Shown: positions 9,122 to 19,834, counted from the first letter of the stretch. The stretch: DNA of 64,000 nucleotides from Haloarcula rara (GCF_029338235.1 NZ_CP119785.1:496001-560000), one strand, 5' to 3'. Notes: generated by a model not told the origin, from the letters alone. Made by a program: numbers and translations.

Positions 9122-9514
9122 TCAGAGCGCGGCCTCGATTTCGTCGGCGAGGTAGACGGCGATAGGGACCCGCTCTTCCTCGACGAAGCGGACTATCTCT
9201 TCACCGTCGCGTTCGACTACGACTGTCGGGATGTACTCGATGTCGTACTCCTCGACGCCGGGACCGGTCTTCGAGCCGTCCTCGACCTTTTCGGTCGGGT
9301 AGTGGTGGATACACGACTCGGGGACCTCCGCTGCCTCCAGCGCGGCGCCGAAGTCGGGTAACTGGGCCCGACAGTCCTTGCACCAGTCGCCGCCCCAGAT
9401 GTGGTAGTCCAGGTCGTGCCGGTACCGGGAGAGGACATCGACCGTGTCGGCGTAGGCGTCCTGTACCCAGACCGGGTTCGGTTCCATCGTTTCGAGGTGG
9501 CCGGTTTCGCTCAT
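9122..9514 (-). CDS. Thioredoxin-family protein
   Basis: A 130-residue cytoplasmic thioredoxin-like protein. The redox motif is WCKDC with Cys45 and Cys48, followed by a cis-Pro strand (EYIPTVVVERDGEEI), the usual thioredoxin order. The active site CKDC differs from CGPC, which suggests a specialised partner. There is no signal peptide. It lies 41 bp downstream of the DUF488 gene on the same strand, so the two may be cotranscribed. Well conserved in haloarchaea to my knowledge; partner unknown. Confidence 0.85.
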   Translation of the reverse strand: MSETGHLETMEPNPVWVQDAYADTVDVLSRYRHDLDYHIWGGDWCKDCRAQLPDFGAALEAAEVPESCIHHYPTEKVEDGSKTGPGVEEYDIEYIPTVVVERDGEEIVRFVEEERVPIAVYLADEIEAAL

Positions 9515-9555
9515 GGCCCACTGTTGGCCGGCGACTGGCTTGAACCTCCCGACTG

Positions 9556-9990
9556 TCAGGCCACCTCAAGCCGGGCCCGGAGCCGGTCCTGGAGGAGTGT
9601 CCGGTGACAGCGTTTGCGGTCGCCCTCGAAGCAGACGAGCACGACGTGTTCGCCATCGGCGACACGGGCTGCCAATTCTTCGAGTGCCCGCTGGGCGTCC
9701 TCGTCGTCGTCCAGATACGCCAGATACCGGGACTCGAAGTTCGTCTCGTCCCAGGCGGCGTTGTGGGCGCCCTCCTCACAGAGGCCCTGCATCTGGAGGT
9801 CCTCGGCGCGCTGTTTCGTCGCCTCGAGCAGGTCTGCCGGCGGGCCCAGCTCGGGGACGTTCTCGTCGACCGCCGCGTGAAACCATCCCGTCGACTCGCG
9901 GACCACACCCACGAGCGTCTCCGCGCCGTCGAGGTCGGCAAGGTCGTGCTGTATCGCCGCGACGTACGTCTCGGAGACGGCACCGCGCAT
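9556..9990 (-). CDS. DUF488 family protein
   Basis: A 144-residue protein whose C-terminus carries the DUF488 signature VLVCFEGDRKRCHRTLL, with Cys and His residues that may be catalytic or metal binding. The start at 9990 (MRGAVSETYVAAI) is chosen because the frame upstream is Arg-rich and non-coding in character. DUF488 is found next to ParB-like and DNA-modification genes in many prokaryotes, but its chemistry is unknown. A second DUF488 domain, fused to ParB, occurs in the mobile element at 48,628-49,707. Probably cotranscribed with the thioredoxin gene. Confidence 0.8.
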   Translation of the reverse strand: MRGAVSETYVAAIQHDLADLDGAETLVGVVRESTGWFHAAVDENVPELGPPADLLEATKQRAEDLQMQGLCEEGAHNAAWDETNFESRYLAYLDDDEDAQRALEELAARVADGEHVVLVCFEGDRKRCHRTLLQDRLRARLEVA

Positions 9991-10098
9991 AGGTGGCCCT
10001 TCGCCTCGCTGCCGGAAAGTACCGCCGGCATTCCTGACTCCCCCTCGGCCTTGCGGTTCCACAGGGGGTTTTAACCGGCGACGGCGTAGGCGGCGCCA

Positions 10099-11018
<920 letters not shown>

Positions 11019-11022
<4 letters not shown>

Positions 11023-11780
11023 TACACCTGTTCGGCGTCGGCCCGGTACCGCTCGTATTCTGTCCGTGCCCACTCGTTCATCGCCTCGGTGTCGTTGTTG
11101 ATGAGGCCGACGAGCCCGGTGTCGTCGTGGACGATGAGCCCGCTTATCGTCCCATCGGGGACCTCTGCGGTCCAGACGATGTAGGGTATCGGCCGGTCGG
11201 TGACGAACCCGTGTACGTCGGCTGCCGCTTCGACCCGCTTCAGCGCCGACTCGTAGGTCGTCGAGAGCGCCTCGAACGCCGCCTCGGTGTACACGAGTTC
11301 GATGTCCGTCCCGCTCTCGATGAGGTTGTCGACCGCTTCGAGATAGCGCGGCGCGACGACGGGCGAGGTCGTCCGTAACGTCTCGGCGCGCTGGACCGGG
11401 TCGACGTTGACTTCGATGGGCCCCTCCGGGGCGGCCGGCGTCGACTGGACCACCTGTGCGCCCTCGAGCGCTGCCGGGTCGACGTCGACGTCCGGCGGCA
11501 ACGCCGACAGCACCGGCTGGGCCTCGGCCAGCGCGTCGAGTCGGTCGAGATACCCCTCGTAGGCTGCGAGCGACTCACGCCCAGCGTAGGTGGTCACGTA
11601 GTGGCTCCCGTCGCGTTCGACGAGGCTGGCCTCCTGGAGTTCGTCGATAGCTCTGTCGACAGTCGACCTGGACAGCGAGAGGTGGTCGACGAGCTCCGGT
11701 TTCCGCATCCCGGTCTCGAGCGCCGCGAGGACGTCCTGTCGTTTCGCGACGACACCCGCGTGGTTCTTCGCCGGCGGCAT
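11019..11780 (-). CDS. Winged-helix regulator with FilR1 (DUF1724) domain
   Basis: A 253-residue transcription regulator. Residues 15-75 form a winged helix (MRKPELVDHLSLSRSTVDRA is the recognition part) and the rest is a FilR1-type sensor domain with the pattern VVAPRYLEAVDNLIESG and ELVYTEAAFEAL near the middle, and a Trp-acidic C-terminus. The family is widespread in haloarchaea and methanogens; ligands are mostly unknown. It ends tail to tail with cysteine synthase (4 bp overlap). An AT-rich stretch just upstream (11,782-11,796) is a plausible promoter. Confidence 0.85.
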
Positions 11781-12008
11781 ATATAACGAATAATTACCAG
11801 TGTGGAATGCATGTTCCGGTTCGGTCGCCAGGTTGTGGCCGACTGTTCAGCGGGTGGGAATTCTCCCGGCCAATCGGTATTTCACTCCAGCAATCCACAG
11901 CTGAAACGGGTGGCGACGCCGCAACGCTCGCATACACCTGTCCAGTCGTCACGGCAATGCCTCTGACACACTCGTCGTGACGAAGGGGGGCAGCGTGGCA
12001 CCCGTCTT

Positions 12009-12515
12009 TCAGGCACCGAACTCCGACTCAGTGACGCGTACGACGAGCGTCTCGTCTACCTCGCGGAGGTCGTACTCGGGAATCGTCTCGCCGGTGCGGG
12101 TCAACAGCATGGGCTCGACGAGCGCCGGCGGGCGGTCCTGTGACGCCGCCTCGCTGTCGTCTGAACCGTCGCTATCGGCGTCCGCGACCACGCCGTAGAC
12201 CATCAGGAACCGCCCGGTCTCGTCGGGTTTGACCTCGTCGTCGCGTATCGCCGTCGCGAGCTCCCGCGAGAGCCACTCGTTCTCGCTGATGGAGGGGACC
12301 TTCACGAAGGCGGCGTCGGTAAACCGGACGAGATACCAGTTCAGGTCGTTGAGCAAGGCGACCGCCGCCCCCAGACTCACCGTCTCCACTTGGAGCGTGT
12401 TCTCGAAGGGCTCGCGCAGGTCGTAGGTGACCAGTGCGTTCCGTGCGGTCTCCCGGGAGAGCAACTCGTACCGGAGGTTCACGTCGTCGCTCCCGACGAG
12501 ACACACCTGAGCCAT
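12009..12515 (-). CDS. DUF5804-like haloarchaeal protein
   Basis: A 168-residue soluble protein beginning MAQVCLVGSDDVNLRYELLS, which I recognise as a conserved haloarchaeal family of unknown function (DUF5804). The core (residues 1-112) has alternating strands and helices; an acidic, Ser/Asp-rich insert (about 113-125) precedes a C-terminal tail. The start at 12,515 is preferred over one four codons upstream because the family begins there. It is encoded just downstream of thiI on the same strand (27 bp gap), so it may be cotranscribed. Function unknown. Confidence 0.75.
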   Translation of the reverse strand: MAQVCLVGSDDVNLRYELLSRETARNALVTYDLREPFENTLQVETVSLGAAVALLNDLNWYLVRFTDAAFVKVPSISENEWLSRELATAIRDDEVKPDETGRFLMVYGVVADADSDGSDDSEAASQDRPPALVEPMLLTRTGETIPEYDLREVDETLVVRVTESEFGA

Positions 12516-12542
12516 ACCACGACTCACTAGCGCCCCGGAGAT

Positions 12543-13730
12543 TTACCTTTCGATGGGGACGACCTCGCGGGCCCCGGCACAGGCCCGTGCTCGCTCGAAG
12601 AGGTCGTTCGGCTCGGCGGCCCGGAGCCGTTCGAGGTCGGCGTTCGTCTCGGGCAGCTCCGGGGCGACCCGGTTGCAGCCGGTGTCGACCGTGGCGTCCT
12701 CGAAGGTGCCGATGCGTCGGGCGAGGTTCGTGATGTCGGCCTTGTCCATCGCCAGCAGCGGCCGGTGGACCGGCAGCGAGGCCGCGGCGTCCGTCACCGC
12801 GACGTTCGCGCTGGTCTGGCTCGACTTCTGGCCGATCGCCTCGCCGGTCACGACACCGACGGCCTGCTCGGACTCGGCGACGGCTTCGGCCGCCACGAGC
12901 ATGTATCGTCGCAGCGCGAGCATCCGCAGGTCGCCCATCTCGGCTTCCAGGTCGGCCACGACGTCGCCGGCGTCGACGACGTGCATCGCCATCGATTCGC
13001 CCGGCGCGTAGCTCGCCAGGGTCTCGACGGTCGCTCGCGCTCGCGCCCGGTGGTCCGGCCCGCCGTAGTCCCCCAGGTCGACATAGAGTGGAATCACGGG
13101 ACAGCCGCGAGCCATCAGTTTCCAGGCGGCGACCGGCGAGTCGATACCGCCGCTGACAAGCGCGACCACCGGCCGCTGGGTGCCAAGCGGGAGCCCGCCC
13201 GGTCCCGCGCGCTTCTCCAGGAAGACGTAGGCTCGGTCTGGCCGACACTCGACGTAGAGGGTGAAATCGGGGTCGTCGAGGTCGACCTCGGGGTCGCCAC
13301 TCAGCGACTCGATTGTGCCCCAGACGGCCGCGCCGCCCTCGGACTCGATGTCGGTGCTGGCGAAGGGGTGAGCGTCGCTGGGACCGGCGCGGGCGGCGTC
13401 GACGGCGAAGCTGCCGCCGTCGTAGTTCGCTTCGGTCGCTGCGACGAGGGCCGTTTCGATGGCGTCGAGCGTCGGTTCGACGGTGCGGGCCGGCGACGCC
13501 GAGACCACGCCGAACGTGTCCGCGGCGGCGTCCGCGACGGCGCCTGGCTCGTCGGTGTGGACGAACAGGCGGTTGCGCCGGCGCTCGATGTCGCCCGAGA
13601 GCCCGCGAGCGTCGAACATCGCCCGCAGGTTCTCGGCGAGCCGGTCTTCCATCTTCCGGCGGACCTGCTCGCTCTTGACGCCCAGCTCGCCGTGGCGCAC
13701 GAGCACGACGTCGGCCTCGGGCGGGTGCAT
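12543..13730 (-). CDS. thiI: tRNA 4-thiouridine sulfurtransferase
   Basis: A 395-residue ThiI. Order: N-terminal ferredoxin-like and THUMP domains (roughly residues 1-165), then a PP-loop ATPase domain with the pyrophosphatase loop VVALVSGGIDSPVAAW near residue 185. ThiI adenylates uridine 8 of tRNA and inserts sulfur. There is no C-terminal rhodanese domain, so the sulfur donor must be another protein or sulfide, as is usual in archaea. It is followed by the DUF5804 gene and preceded by SAM synthetase, 45 bp apart, on the same strand. Confidence 0.93.
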   Translation of the reverse strand: MHPPEADVVLVRHGELGVKSEQVRRKMEDRLAENLRAMFDARGLSGDIERRRNRLFVHTDEPGAVADAAADTFGVVSASPARTVEPTLDAIETALVAATEANYDGGSFAVDAARAGPSDAHPFASTDIESEGGAAVWGTIESLSGDPEVDLDDPDFTLYVECRPDRAYVFLEKRAGPGGLPLGTQRPVVALVSGGIDSPVAAWKLMARGCPVIPLYVDLGDYGGPDHRARARATVETLASYAPGESMAMHVVDAGDVVADLEAEMGDLRMLALRRYMLVAAEAVAESEQAVGVVTGEAIGQKSSQTSANVAVTDAAASLPVHRPLLAMDKADITNLARRIGTFEDATVDTGCNRVAPELPETNADLERLRAAEPNDLFERARACAGAREVVPIER

Positions 13731-13774
13731 ACCCGCAGTTGCCCGAAGGGAGATAAAGGGGTGTCGCTCGCGGT

Positions 13775-14977
13775 TCAGAACGTCGAGAGCTCGCCAGCGA
13801 TGACCTTGCGGGTGACCTCGGTCACGTCGGCCAGTTCCGCGTCGATCGCGGCCCGTACCTCGTCCTCGATGTCCCCGACGGCGACGCCCTCGTCGGTGAC
13901 GACCATCGCGTCGGCGACGTGGGGCTGGTCGATGGGCGAGCCGATCTGGGAGAGCAGGCGAATCTGAATCTGGCGGATGCCGTCGACCTCCGCGGCGACC
14001 GACTGGGCGATCTCCGTCGAGAGGAGGTTGTATATCTTCCCGATGTGGTTGACGGGGTTCTTCCCGGAGGTAGCTTCCATGCTCATCGGTCGGTTCGGCG
14101 TGATGAGTCCGTTGGCGCGGTTACCCCGACCGACGGAGCCGTCGTCGCCCTGTTCGGCGCTGGTCCCGGTCACGGTGAGATAGATGGACTCCTCCTCGTA
14201 GTCGTCGGCGGTGTTGACGTGGACGCTCACGTCGCGGTCGGTGTACTCCGTTGCCAGGTCGGCGACGTAGTGCCGGACGTCCTCGACGGCCTGCTTGTAC
14301 GCCTCCAGGTCGGCGACGTGCTCGTCGACCATCGCGACGGCGACGGTCACGTCGATGTGGTCGCCCTCGCGCTTGCCCATCACCTTCACGTCCTGGCCGA
14401 CGACGGGGTTCTCGGCGGCGTACTCGCCGGTGAGCTTGCGTTCAGTGTTGGCGACGATCTGCTCGGTCTCCGAGAAGGGCGCGTGGCCGACCCCGTAGCT
14501 GGTGTCGTTGGCGTTCGGGACGACCTCCTCCTCGCCGAAGACGGTCTGGAGGTCGCCGGAGCCCTCGCCGAACTCCACGTCGACGACGATGTCGGTTCCC
14601 AGGTCGAGATGCGGGAAGTTCTCGCCCAGATACTCGCGGGCGGCACGCAGCGCGATGGTCTCGGCGGGAATGCGCTCGCCGTCGTAGGTCTTGGTCGCGC
14701 GACCGACCACGAGCAGGTAGATGGGTTCGAGCACCTCGCCGCCCCCGTAGGCCGGCGCGGCGGTTCCGGCGACGAGCTGGGTCTCGTCCGTGTTGTAGTG
14801 CAGCACCTTCCCGAAGCGGTCGATATAGGTCTGTGCGAGCGCCCGCGAGACGCTCTCGGCGACCCCGTCACAGATGGAGTCGGGGTGGCCGATACCCTTT
14901 CGCTCGACGATTTCGACGTTCTGTTCCTCGACGGCCAGCCCGCTCTCGGGGGCGACGTGGATGTTCCGCTCGGTCAT
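13775..14977 (-). CDS. mat: Archaeal-type S-adenosylmethionine synthetase
   Basis: A 400-residue methionine adenosyltransferase of the archaeal family (distinct from bacterial MetK). It begins [20 protein letters not shown] and contains [17 protein letters not shown], the ATP/methionine-binding [11 protein letters not shown] segment, and the later [19 protein letters not shown] stretch, all family hallmarks. It makes SAM from methionine and ATP for all cellular methylation, including the methyltransferase in the integrated element. Full length. It lies upstream of thiI on the same strand. Confidence 0.95.
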   Translation of the reverse strand: MTERNIHVAPESGLAVEEQNVEIVERKGIGHPDSICDGVAESVSRALAQTYIDRFGKVLHYNTDETQLVAGTAAPAYGGGEVLEPIYLLVVGRATKTYDGERIPAETIALRAAREYLGENFPHLDLGTDIVVDVEFGEGSGDLQTVFGEEEVVPNANDTSYGVGHAPFSETEQIVANTERKLTGEYAAENPVVGQDVKVMGKREGDHIDVTVAVAMVDEHVADLEAYKQAVEDVRHYVADLATEYTDRDVSVHVNTADDYEEESIYLTVTGTSAEQGDDGSVGRGNRANGLITPNRPMSMEATSGKNPVNHIGKIYNLLSTEIAQSVAAEVDGIRQIQIRLLSQIGSPIDQPHVADAMVVTDEGVAVGDIEDEVRAAIDAELADVTEVTRKVIAGELSTF

Positions 14978-15040
14978 TGCTCGCCCCTAAACTGTGCCCG
15001 CTTCTATAACTTACGGGAACCGCTCGGCACGCAAAGATTA

Positions 15041-15583
15041 CTACGAGGAATCTTCGAGCAACAGCCCGAGATACGACGTCCGTGTCTGCTCGTCGGGGTC
15101 CAGTCCCAGTTGGCGCAATACTTCGTAGGCGCCTTCCCGGGCTCGCTCGACGCCGTCCTCGTCGGTTTCGGTCTCGACCTCGACGAACTCGCCGACGCCC
15201 TCGACGGCGTCCAGCGTCACCGTGTAACCGTCGTAGCGGTAGAAGCGTCGGTCCTTCTCGACAGTGGCGGCCGGTGAAAAGCCCAGGTTCTCGAAGATGG
15301 CGTCGGCGGTCTCGCCGTCGTCGACGGCCGTCTCGTGTTCCTCGCGAGTCTTCGACTCGGCCTCGACCAGCGGGCCCTTGTAGGTGATTCGGGCCTCGGT
15401 GTCGCCGGCTTCGGTCTCGCGGCGCACGCGCAACGCCTCGTCCGTCTCGGCGAACTCCCGGTGGGGCGCGTCGTAGTACGTATCGACCTGTACGACGTCA
15501 CCCGTCTGTGTGGCGCCCAGGTCGTCGAGGCGCTCGGCGACGGCGGCCAGGTCGGCGGCGACTTTCACTTCGACTTCGTACAT
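15041..15583 (-). CDS. cyaB: CYTH-domain class IV adenylate cyclase / thiamine-triphosphatase-like protein
   Basis: A 180-residue CYTH protein. The N-terminal signature ExExK is seen as Glu3, Glu5, Lys7 (MYEVEVKVAA), followed by a beta tunnel with alternating charged residues (QVDTYYDAPHREFAETDEAL, RITYKGP, VEKDRRFYRYDGYTVTLDAV). CYTH enzymes hydrolyse triphosphates or cyclise ATP; archaeal members are commonly named CyaB without proof of cyclase activity. Stand-alone gene between SAM synthetase and threonine dehydratase. Confidence 0.88.
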   Translation of the reverse strand: MYEVEVKVAADLAAVAERLDDLGATQTGDVVQVDTYYDAPHREFAETDEALRVRRETEAGDTEARITYKGPLVEAESKTREEHETAVDDGETADAIFENLGFSPAATVEKDRRFYRYDGYTVTLDAVEGVGEFVEVETETDEDGVERAREGAYEVLRQLGLDPDEQTRTSYLGLLLEDSS

Positions 15584-15686
15584 GACTGCGCTGTCGGGTC
15601 GGGCGACAAAAACGGTGGCGTCCCTTGGCGAGACACGACCGGATGGAGACCACGAGTTTTACTGTCTGTGCTCCCGGGGTAGGGGT

Positions 15687-16718
15687 ATGGACGGTCGCTA
15701 CGAACCGGTCGAGTCACCCGACGACACGACCGTCTTCCCGTATCACGACCTGACGCCGCCGACGACGGCCGACGTGGCTCGGGCGCGGAAGGTCGTCTCG
15801 CGGTATCTCCCCGAGACGCCGCTGGTCCGCAGCGAGCACCTCTCGGCTGAACTCGACGCCGACGTCTACCTCAAGCGCGAGGACACGCTGCCGACGGGCG
15901 CGTTCAAGGTCCGCGGCGGCGTCAACCTGCTCGCGACACTCGACGACGAGTTCCGCGAGCGGGGCGTTATCGCCGCCAGCTCCGGGAACCACGGCCTCTC
16001 TATCGCGTGGGCGGGCCGCGAGTTCGACGTGCCCGTCACCATCGGCGTGCCCGAGGACGCAAACGGGGGGAAGGTCGCGGCCATGGAACAGCTGGGCGCC
16101 GAGGTCATCCGGCACGGGCCGGACTACGACGCGGCCCGCGAACACGTGGAGGAGCTGGCCGTCGAGACCGGCAAGCGCTACGTCCACTCGGGCAACGAGC
16201 CCAAGCTGCTCGCCGGCGTCGGCACCGCCGGGCTCGAGGTCGTCGAGGAACTGCCGGACGTAGACCGGCTCTACACTCCTATCGGCGGGGGCACGTCCGC
16301 CGTCGGCTACTCGCTCACCGTCGGCGCACTGACTGACGCCGACGTCGTGGGCGTCCAGTCCGCCGCGGCCCCGGCGATGCATCGGGCCTACCACGAGGAC
16401 ACGCTGGAGCCACACGACCGGATGGAGACCAGCGCCGAGGGCGTCGCCACCCGCGTCCCCTTCGCGCTCACGATGGATATCCTCCGTGACGGACTCGCGG
16501 ATTTCACGCTCGTCTCGGAAGCGGCCATCGGCGACGCCGTCGCCCGGCTGTTCACCGAGGAACGAATCGTCATGGAGGGGGCCTGCGGAACGGCCGTCGC
16601 CGCCGCGCTCGACGCGGACGATATCGCGGGCGAGACCGTCGTCGTCCCGGTTTCGGGCCGGAATATCGACGCCGCGAAGCTCGACGCAATCCTCGCCGAG
16701 TATGGCGACGCCGCGTGA
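15687..16718 (+). CDS. Threonine dehydratase-like PLP enzyme (no ACT domain)
   Basis: A 343-residue fold-type II PLP enzyme. The lysine that binds PLP is Lys74 in PTGAFKVRGGVN; AASSGNHGLSIAWA is the substrate loop; PIGGGTSAVGYSL binds the phosphate. It deaminates threonine or serine to 2-oxoacids; haloarchaeal homologues are often annotated IlvA. The regulatory ACT domains of biosynthetic IlvA are absent, so it could be a catabolic (TdcB-like) enzyme. The ATG at 15,687 is used because the frame upstream of it is non-coding in character. 51 bp upstream of the FKBP gene, same strand. Confidence 0.88.
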   Translation: MDGRYEPVESPDDTTVFPYHDLTPPTTADVARARKVVSRYLPETPLVRSEHLSAELDADVYLKREDTLPTGAFKVRGGVNLLATLDDEFRERGVIAASSGNHGLSIAWAGREFDVPVTIGVPEDANGGKVAAMEQLGAEVIRHGPDYDAAREHVEELAVETGKRYVHSGNEPKLLAGVGTAGLEVVEELPDVDRLYTPIGGGTSAVGYSLTVGALTDADVVGVQSAAAPAMHRAYHEDTLEPHDRMETSAEGVATRVPFALTMDILRDGLADFTLVSEAAIGDAVARLFTEERIVMEGACGTAVAAALDADDIAGETVVVPVSGRNIDAAKLDAILAEYGDAA

Positions 16719-16769
16719 GTGCCAGGCCGAAACGTTGTTCTTAAGAGTGCCACGGCAGTCCTTCGGGGT

Positions 16770-17711
16770 ATGAGCAACGACTCCGAGGCCGAGGAGACAG
16801 AGCCAGAAGCGGAAGACGCGGCCGACGAAGAGCCCGAGAGCGGATTCCAGTCCGGCGACGTCGTCAAACTCGCCTACACCGCCCGAACCGTGGACGAAGG
16901 CCAGCTCGTCGACACGACCGACGAAGAGGTCGCCGCGGACGAGGGTATCGACACCGACCAGCAAGAGTGGGGCCCGCGCACCATCGTGCTGGGGGAAGGC
17001 CACATCTTCCCGGACGTCGAGCAGGACATCTTCGGGAAGGAGGTCGGCGACGCGGGGACCGTCACCGTCGCCGCCGAAGACGCCTTCGGCGAGTACGACG
17101 AAGAACAGGTCCGCACCGTCACGAAGGACAAGATCGCCGAGGACGACCGCTACCCCGGTGCCCAGGTTCAGATCGACGGCGAGCAGGGCCGTCTCGAGAC
17201 CATCATCGGCGGCCGCGCGCGCGTCGACTTCAACCACCCGCTCGCCGGTGAGGCCGTCGAGTACGAGTACGAGGTCGTCGCCGAGGTCACCGACCGCGAG
17301 GAGAAGGCCCAGGGCATCCTCTCGCTGATGCTCGACGTTGAGCTCGACGTCTGGTTCGAACAGGAGACCGTCGAGGAAGAGCAGCTCGTCGAGAGCGACG
17401 ACGACGAAGACGACGAGGAAGGAGAGCCCGAGTACGAGACCGTCGAGGTCGAGAAGGACACGCTCTACATCGAGGCGACGCCGCAGCTTTCGATGAACCA
17501 GCAGTGGATGATGGGCAAACAGCAGATCGCCCAGCAGCTGACCCAGCTGCTCGGCGTCGACCGCATCATCGTCCAGGAGGAGATCGGCGGTGGCGGCATG
17601 GGTATGCCAGGCATGATGGGTGGCGGTCTGGGCGGCCTCGAAGAGCAGCTCGAGGACGCCGACGTCGACGCAGAGGAGATCGCAGAAGAACTCGAGAACG
17701 CCGGCGAATAA
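16770..17711 (+). CDS. Long archaeal FKBP-type peptidyl-prolyl isomerase
   Basis: A 313-residue peptidyl-prolyl isomerase of the SlyD-like FKBP family. After an acidic N-terminus (residues 1-30) comes the FKBP core (VVKLAYTARTVDEGQLVDTT, then EGHIFPDVEQDIFG) with an inserted flap domain (about 110-170) and the closing NHPLAGEAVEYEYEV. The C-terminal 110 residues add an acidic stretch, a domain shared with long archaeal FKBPs, and a Gly/Met-rich segment (GGGGMGMPGMMGGG) that could bind metal or unfolded chains. Cytoplasmic folding helper. ATG at 16,770 follows a TATA-like stretch (TTGTTCTTAAGA region). Confidence 0.9.
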   Translation: MSNDSEAEETEPEAEDAADEEPESGFQSGDVVKLAYTARTVDEGQLVDTTDEEVAADEGIDTDQQEWGPRTIVLGEGHIFPDVEQDIFGKEVGDAGTVTVAAEDAFGEYDEEQVRTVTKDKIAEDDRYPGAQVQIDGEQGRLETIIGGRARVDFNHPLAGEAVEYEYEVVAEVTDREEKAQGILSLMLDVELDVWFEQETVEEEQLVESDDDEDDEEGEPEYETVEVEKDTLYIEATPQLSMNQQWMMGKQQIAQQLTQLLGVDRIIVQEEIGGGGMGMPGMMGGGLGGLEEQLEDADVDAEEIAEELENAGE

Positions 17712-17736
17712 CGCCCGACACCCAGTTTTCGGCGGT

Positions 17737-18514
17737 TCAGAACTCCTCGAGAAGGATCTCGTCGACACGCCGAACCTTCTGTGGGTCGTAGGTCCATGTG
17801 CCGACCCACTCGTTTGGCCCGGTCTCCAGTGAGAGAAGGGCCGCGTGTCGCGGCTCCGCAGAGGCGGGTCGGAACAGCACACACCACGACTCCCGATAGC
17901 CGCGGTGGTCGCCGGTGTGTAGAACGGTGTCGAGATTCGCCGGGAGCTCCCAGTCGTTCACGCCGTAGACGTGGACCGACAGGTCGGTGTCGGCCAGGCG
18001 GCGGTACACCTCCCGGGTGTCGTTCTCGGTCCCGAGCCGTGAGAGCTCCTGGAAGGTCGCTCGGAGGACGCCCGAGCCGTGTTCGAGCGCGTGGCCCTCG
18101 ATGAACCGCGAGATGAGTATCAAGATGAGCTTCTCCATCTCCTTCTCCGCTGCGGGGAACCCCCGTAGTTCGAAGACAGTCTGGTCGAGTTCCGTGATCA
18201 CCGACGAGGCGCGTGACTGCTCGAGACCGCCCGGTCCCGTCCGGTAGAGGTCGCTGTTGACGAGCAGACAGGCGTCTATCACTGACTGCAGTGACGAGGA
18301 GGCGACGACCTCGCCGTCACGGACGAGCAGTACCGTATCGTCCGCCGCGTCGGGGACATCCCCCCTCCGTGATGTCGACCGACTGTCCGTCGAACGTCGT
18401 CGCGAGCAACCGCTGAATCGGGTCGACTTCCGTTCGGTTGACGACGACGAGGGACTGCTCTGGGGCGTCTGTCTCCCGGACGAGTGTCCACAGCTGTTCC
18501 ACCGCCGACGACAT
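17737..18514 (-). pseudogene. DICT-domain regulator, interrupted by a frameshift
   Basis: Two minus-strand frames together give one DICT sensory-domain protein. The first begins at 18,514 (MSSAVEQLWTLVRETDAPEQ) and reads to a run of six C on the plus strand at 18,360-18,365, after which it goes into nonsense and stops at 18,317. Dropping one base of that run restores the frame as DVPDAADDTVLLVRDGEVV and continues without a break to the stop at 17,737 (SVIDACLLVNSDLYRTGPGG onward). DICT domains sense an unknown ligand and usually sit in haloarchaeal regulators. The break is either a true loss-of-function or phase-variation event, or a sequencing error in a homopolymer. Confidence 0.8.
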
Positions 18515-18693
18515 AGCTAGCAGGAGTCACTACAGGCAATTAAGATTGATCGGGGGCCAGTTCCGTGTCGTTCCGACCGTGAGGACGCTGCACCGCTCGG
18601 GGCGATGGGGGGCGATGGGAATGCGTGCCCGATTAAATTACGCTAGATGAAAATTAATAACTAATTGGGGTAAATTGAACAGTTGTAGGATAA

Positions 18694-19809
18694 ATGTACG
18701 ACCTCGAGAACTGCTACGACAGGGAGCGGCTACTCGAAGAGGCGGAATCGTTCGTCAGGGAGTGTTACACCGAACTAGACAAGGAAGCGGAAATCGAAGA
18801 CCGGCTGGCCGAAATCAGAGCCGAAGTGCGGGAGCGGGGCCACTACGACCACACGTACGAGGAGCTCGAACACGGCGCCAAGATGGCCTGGCGCAACAGC
18901 AACCGGTGTGTGGGCCGGTTGTTCTGGGACACGCTGGAAGTCATAGACGAGCGGGACCTCGAGACGCCGACCGAGATCCACGAGGCCTGCTGTCGACACA
19001 TCGAGCACGGCCGCAACGGCGGGGACATCATCCCGACGATTACGGTGTTTAAACCGATGGTGCGGGGGGAACAGCAGGTCCGAATTTGGAACTACGAGCT
19101 GCTCCGGTACGCGGGATACGAAACCGAAGACGGGGTCATCGGCGACCCCGCAGAGACTGAGTTCACGGAGTACTGCCTCTCACGGGGATGGGAGCCAGAC
19201 CGGACCGACTTTGATATTCTGCCCCACGTCATCCAGGTCGGCGAGGACGAGCCCTCCGTATTCGAGGTCCCCGACTCCGTCGTCGAGGAAGTCGAACTGA
19301 TCCATCCCGACTACGAGTGGTTCGCCGACCTCGGGCTGAAGTGGATCGACGTGCCGATAGTGTCCAATATGTGTCTCGAGATCGGGGGGATACGGTACAC
19401 GGCGGCTCCGTTCAACGGCTGGTTCCTCTCGACAGAGATCGGTGCACGCAACCTCACTGACACGGACCGCTACGACATGCTCCCCGAGGTCGCACAGCGG
19501 CTGGGACTGGACACCAGCGAGGACCGGTCGCTGTGGAAGGACGAAGCGACCCTGGCGATACACCGCGCGGTCATCCACTCCTTCGACGAGGCGGGCGTCC
19601 GGATTACCGACCCCCACGAGGTGACAGACCAGTTCGAGCAGTTCGAACGCAACGAAGCCGCCGAGGGACGCGACATCACGGGCGACTGGTCGTGGCTGAT
19701 TCCGCCGACCAACCCGGCGACGACACAGGTGTTCCACTCCAGTTACGACGAAGAGGTCAACACGCCGAACTTCTTCTACCAGCCGGACCCGGACCGGATA
19801 TCCGAGTGA
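18694..19809 (+). CDS. nos: Nitric oxide synthase oxygenase
   Basis: A 371-residue bacterial-type NOS oxygenase, which makes nitric oxide and citrulline from arginine using heme and a pterin or folate cofactor. The heme-ligand Cys72 sits in AWRNSNRCVGRLFW; FNGWFLSTEIGARNL is the substrate region; WSWLIPP lies near the C-terminus at the pterin/dimer region. There is no attached reductase, so electrons must come from other host proteins. The ATG at 18,694 is preceded by AT-rich sequence (18,640-18,665) suited to a promoter. No obvious partner gene. NOS genes are known in a few haloarchaea but are uncommon. Confidence 0.93.
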   Translation: MYDLENCYDRERLLEEAESFVRECYTELDKEAEIEDRLAEIRAEVRERGHYDHTYEELEHGAKMAWRNSNRCVGRLFWDTLEVIDERDLETPTEIHEACCRHIEHGRNGGDIIPTITVFKPMVRGEQQVRIWNYELLRYAGYETEDGVIGDPAETEFTEYCLSRGWEPDRTDFDILPHVIQVGEDEPSVFEVPDSVVEEVELIHPDYEWFADLGLKWIDVPIVSNMCLEIGGIRYTAAPFNGWFLSTEIGARNLTDTDRYDMLPEVAQRLGLDTSEDRSLWKDEATLAIHRAVIHSFDEAGVRITDPHEVTDQFEQFERNEAAEGRDITGDWSWLIPPTNPATTQVFHSSYDEEVNTPNFFYQPDPDRISE

Positions 19810-19834
19810 CCGCTCCCGCAGTATGGGTCCCAGC

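Noticed and set aside
15714..17882. Very long minus-strand frame opposite threonine dehydratase and FKBP
   Set aside because: It is the antisense shadow of two well-supported genes in GC-rich DNA; residues are Val/Asp/Leu/Gly-biased without motifs.
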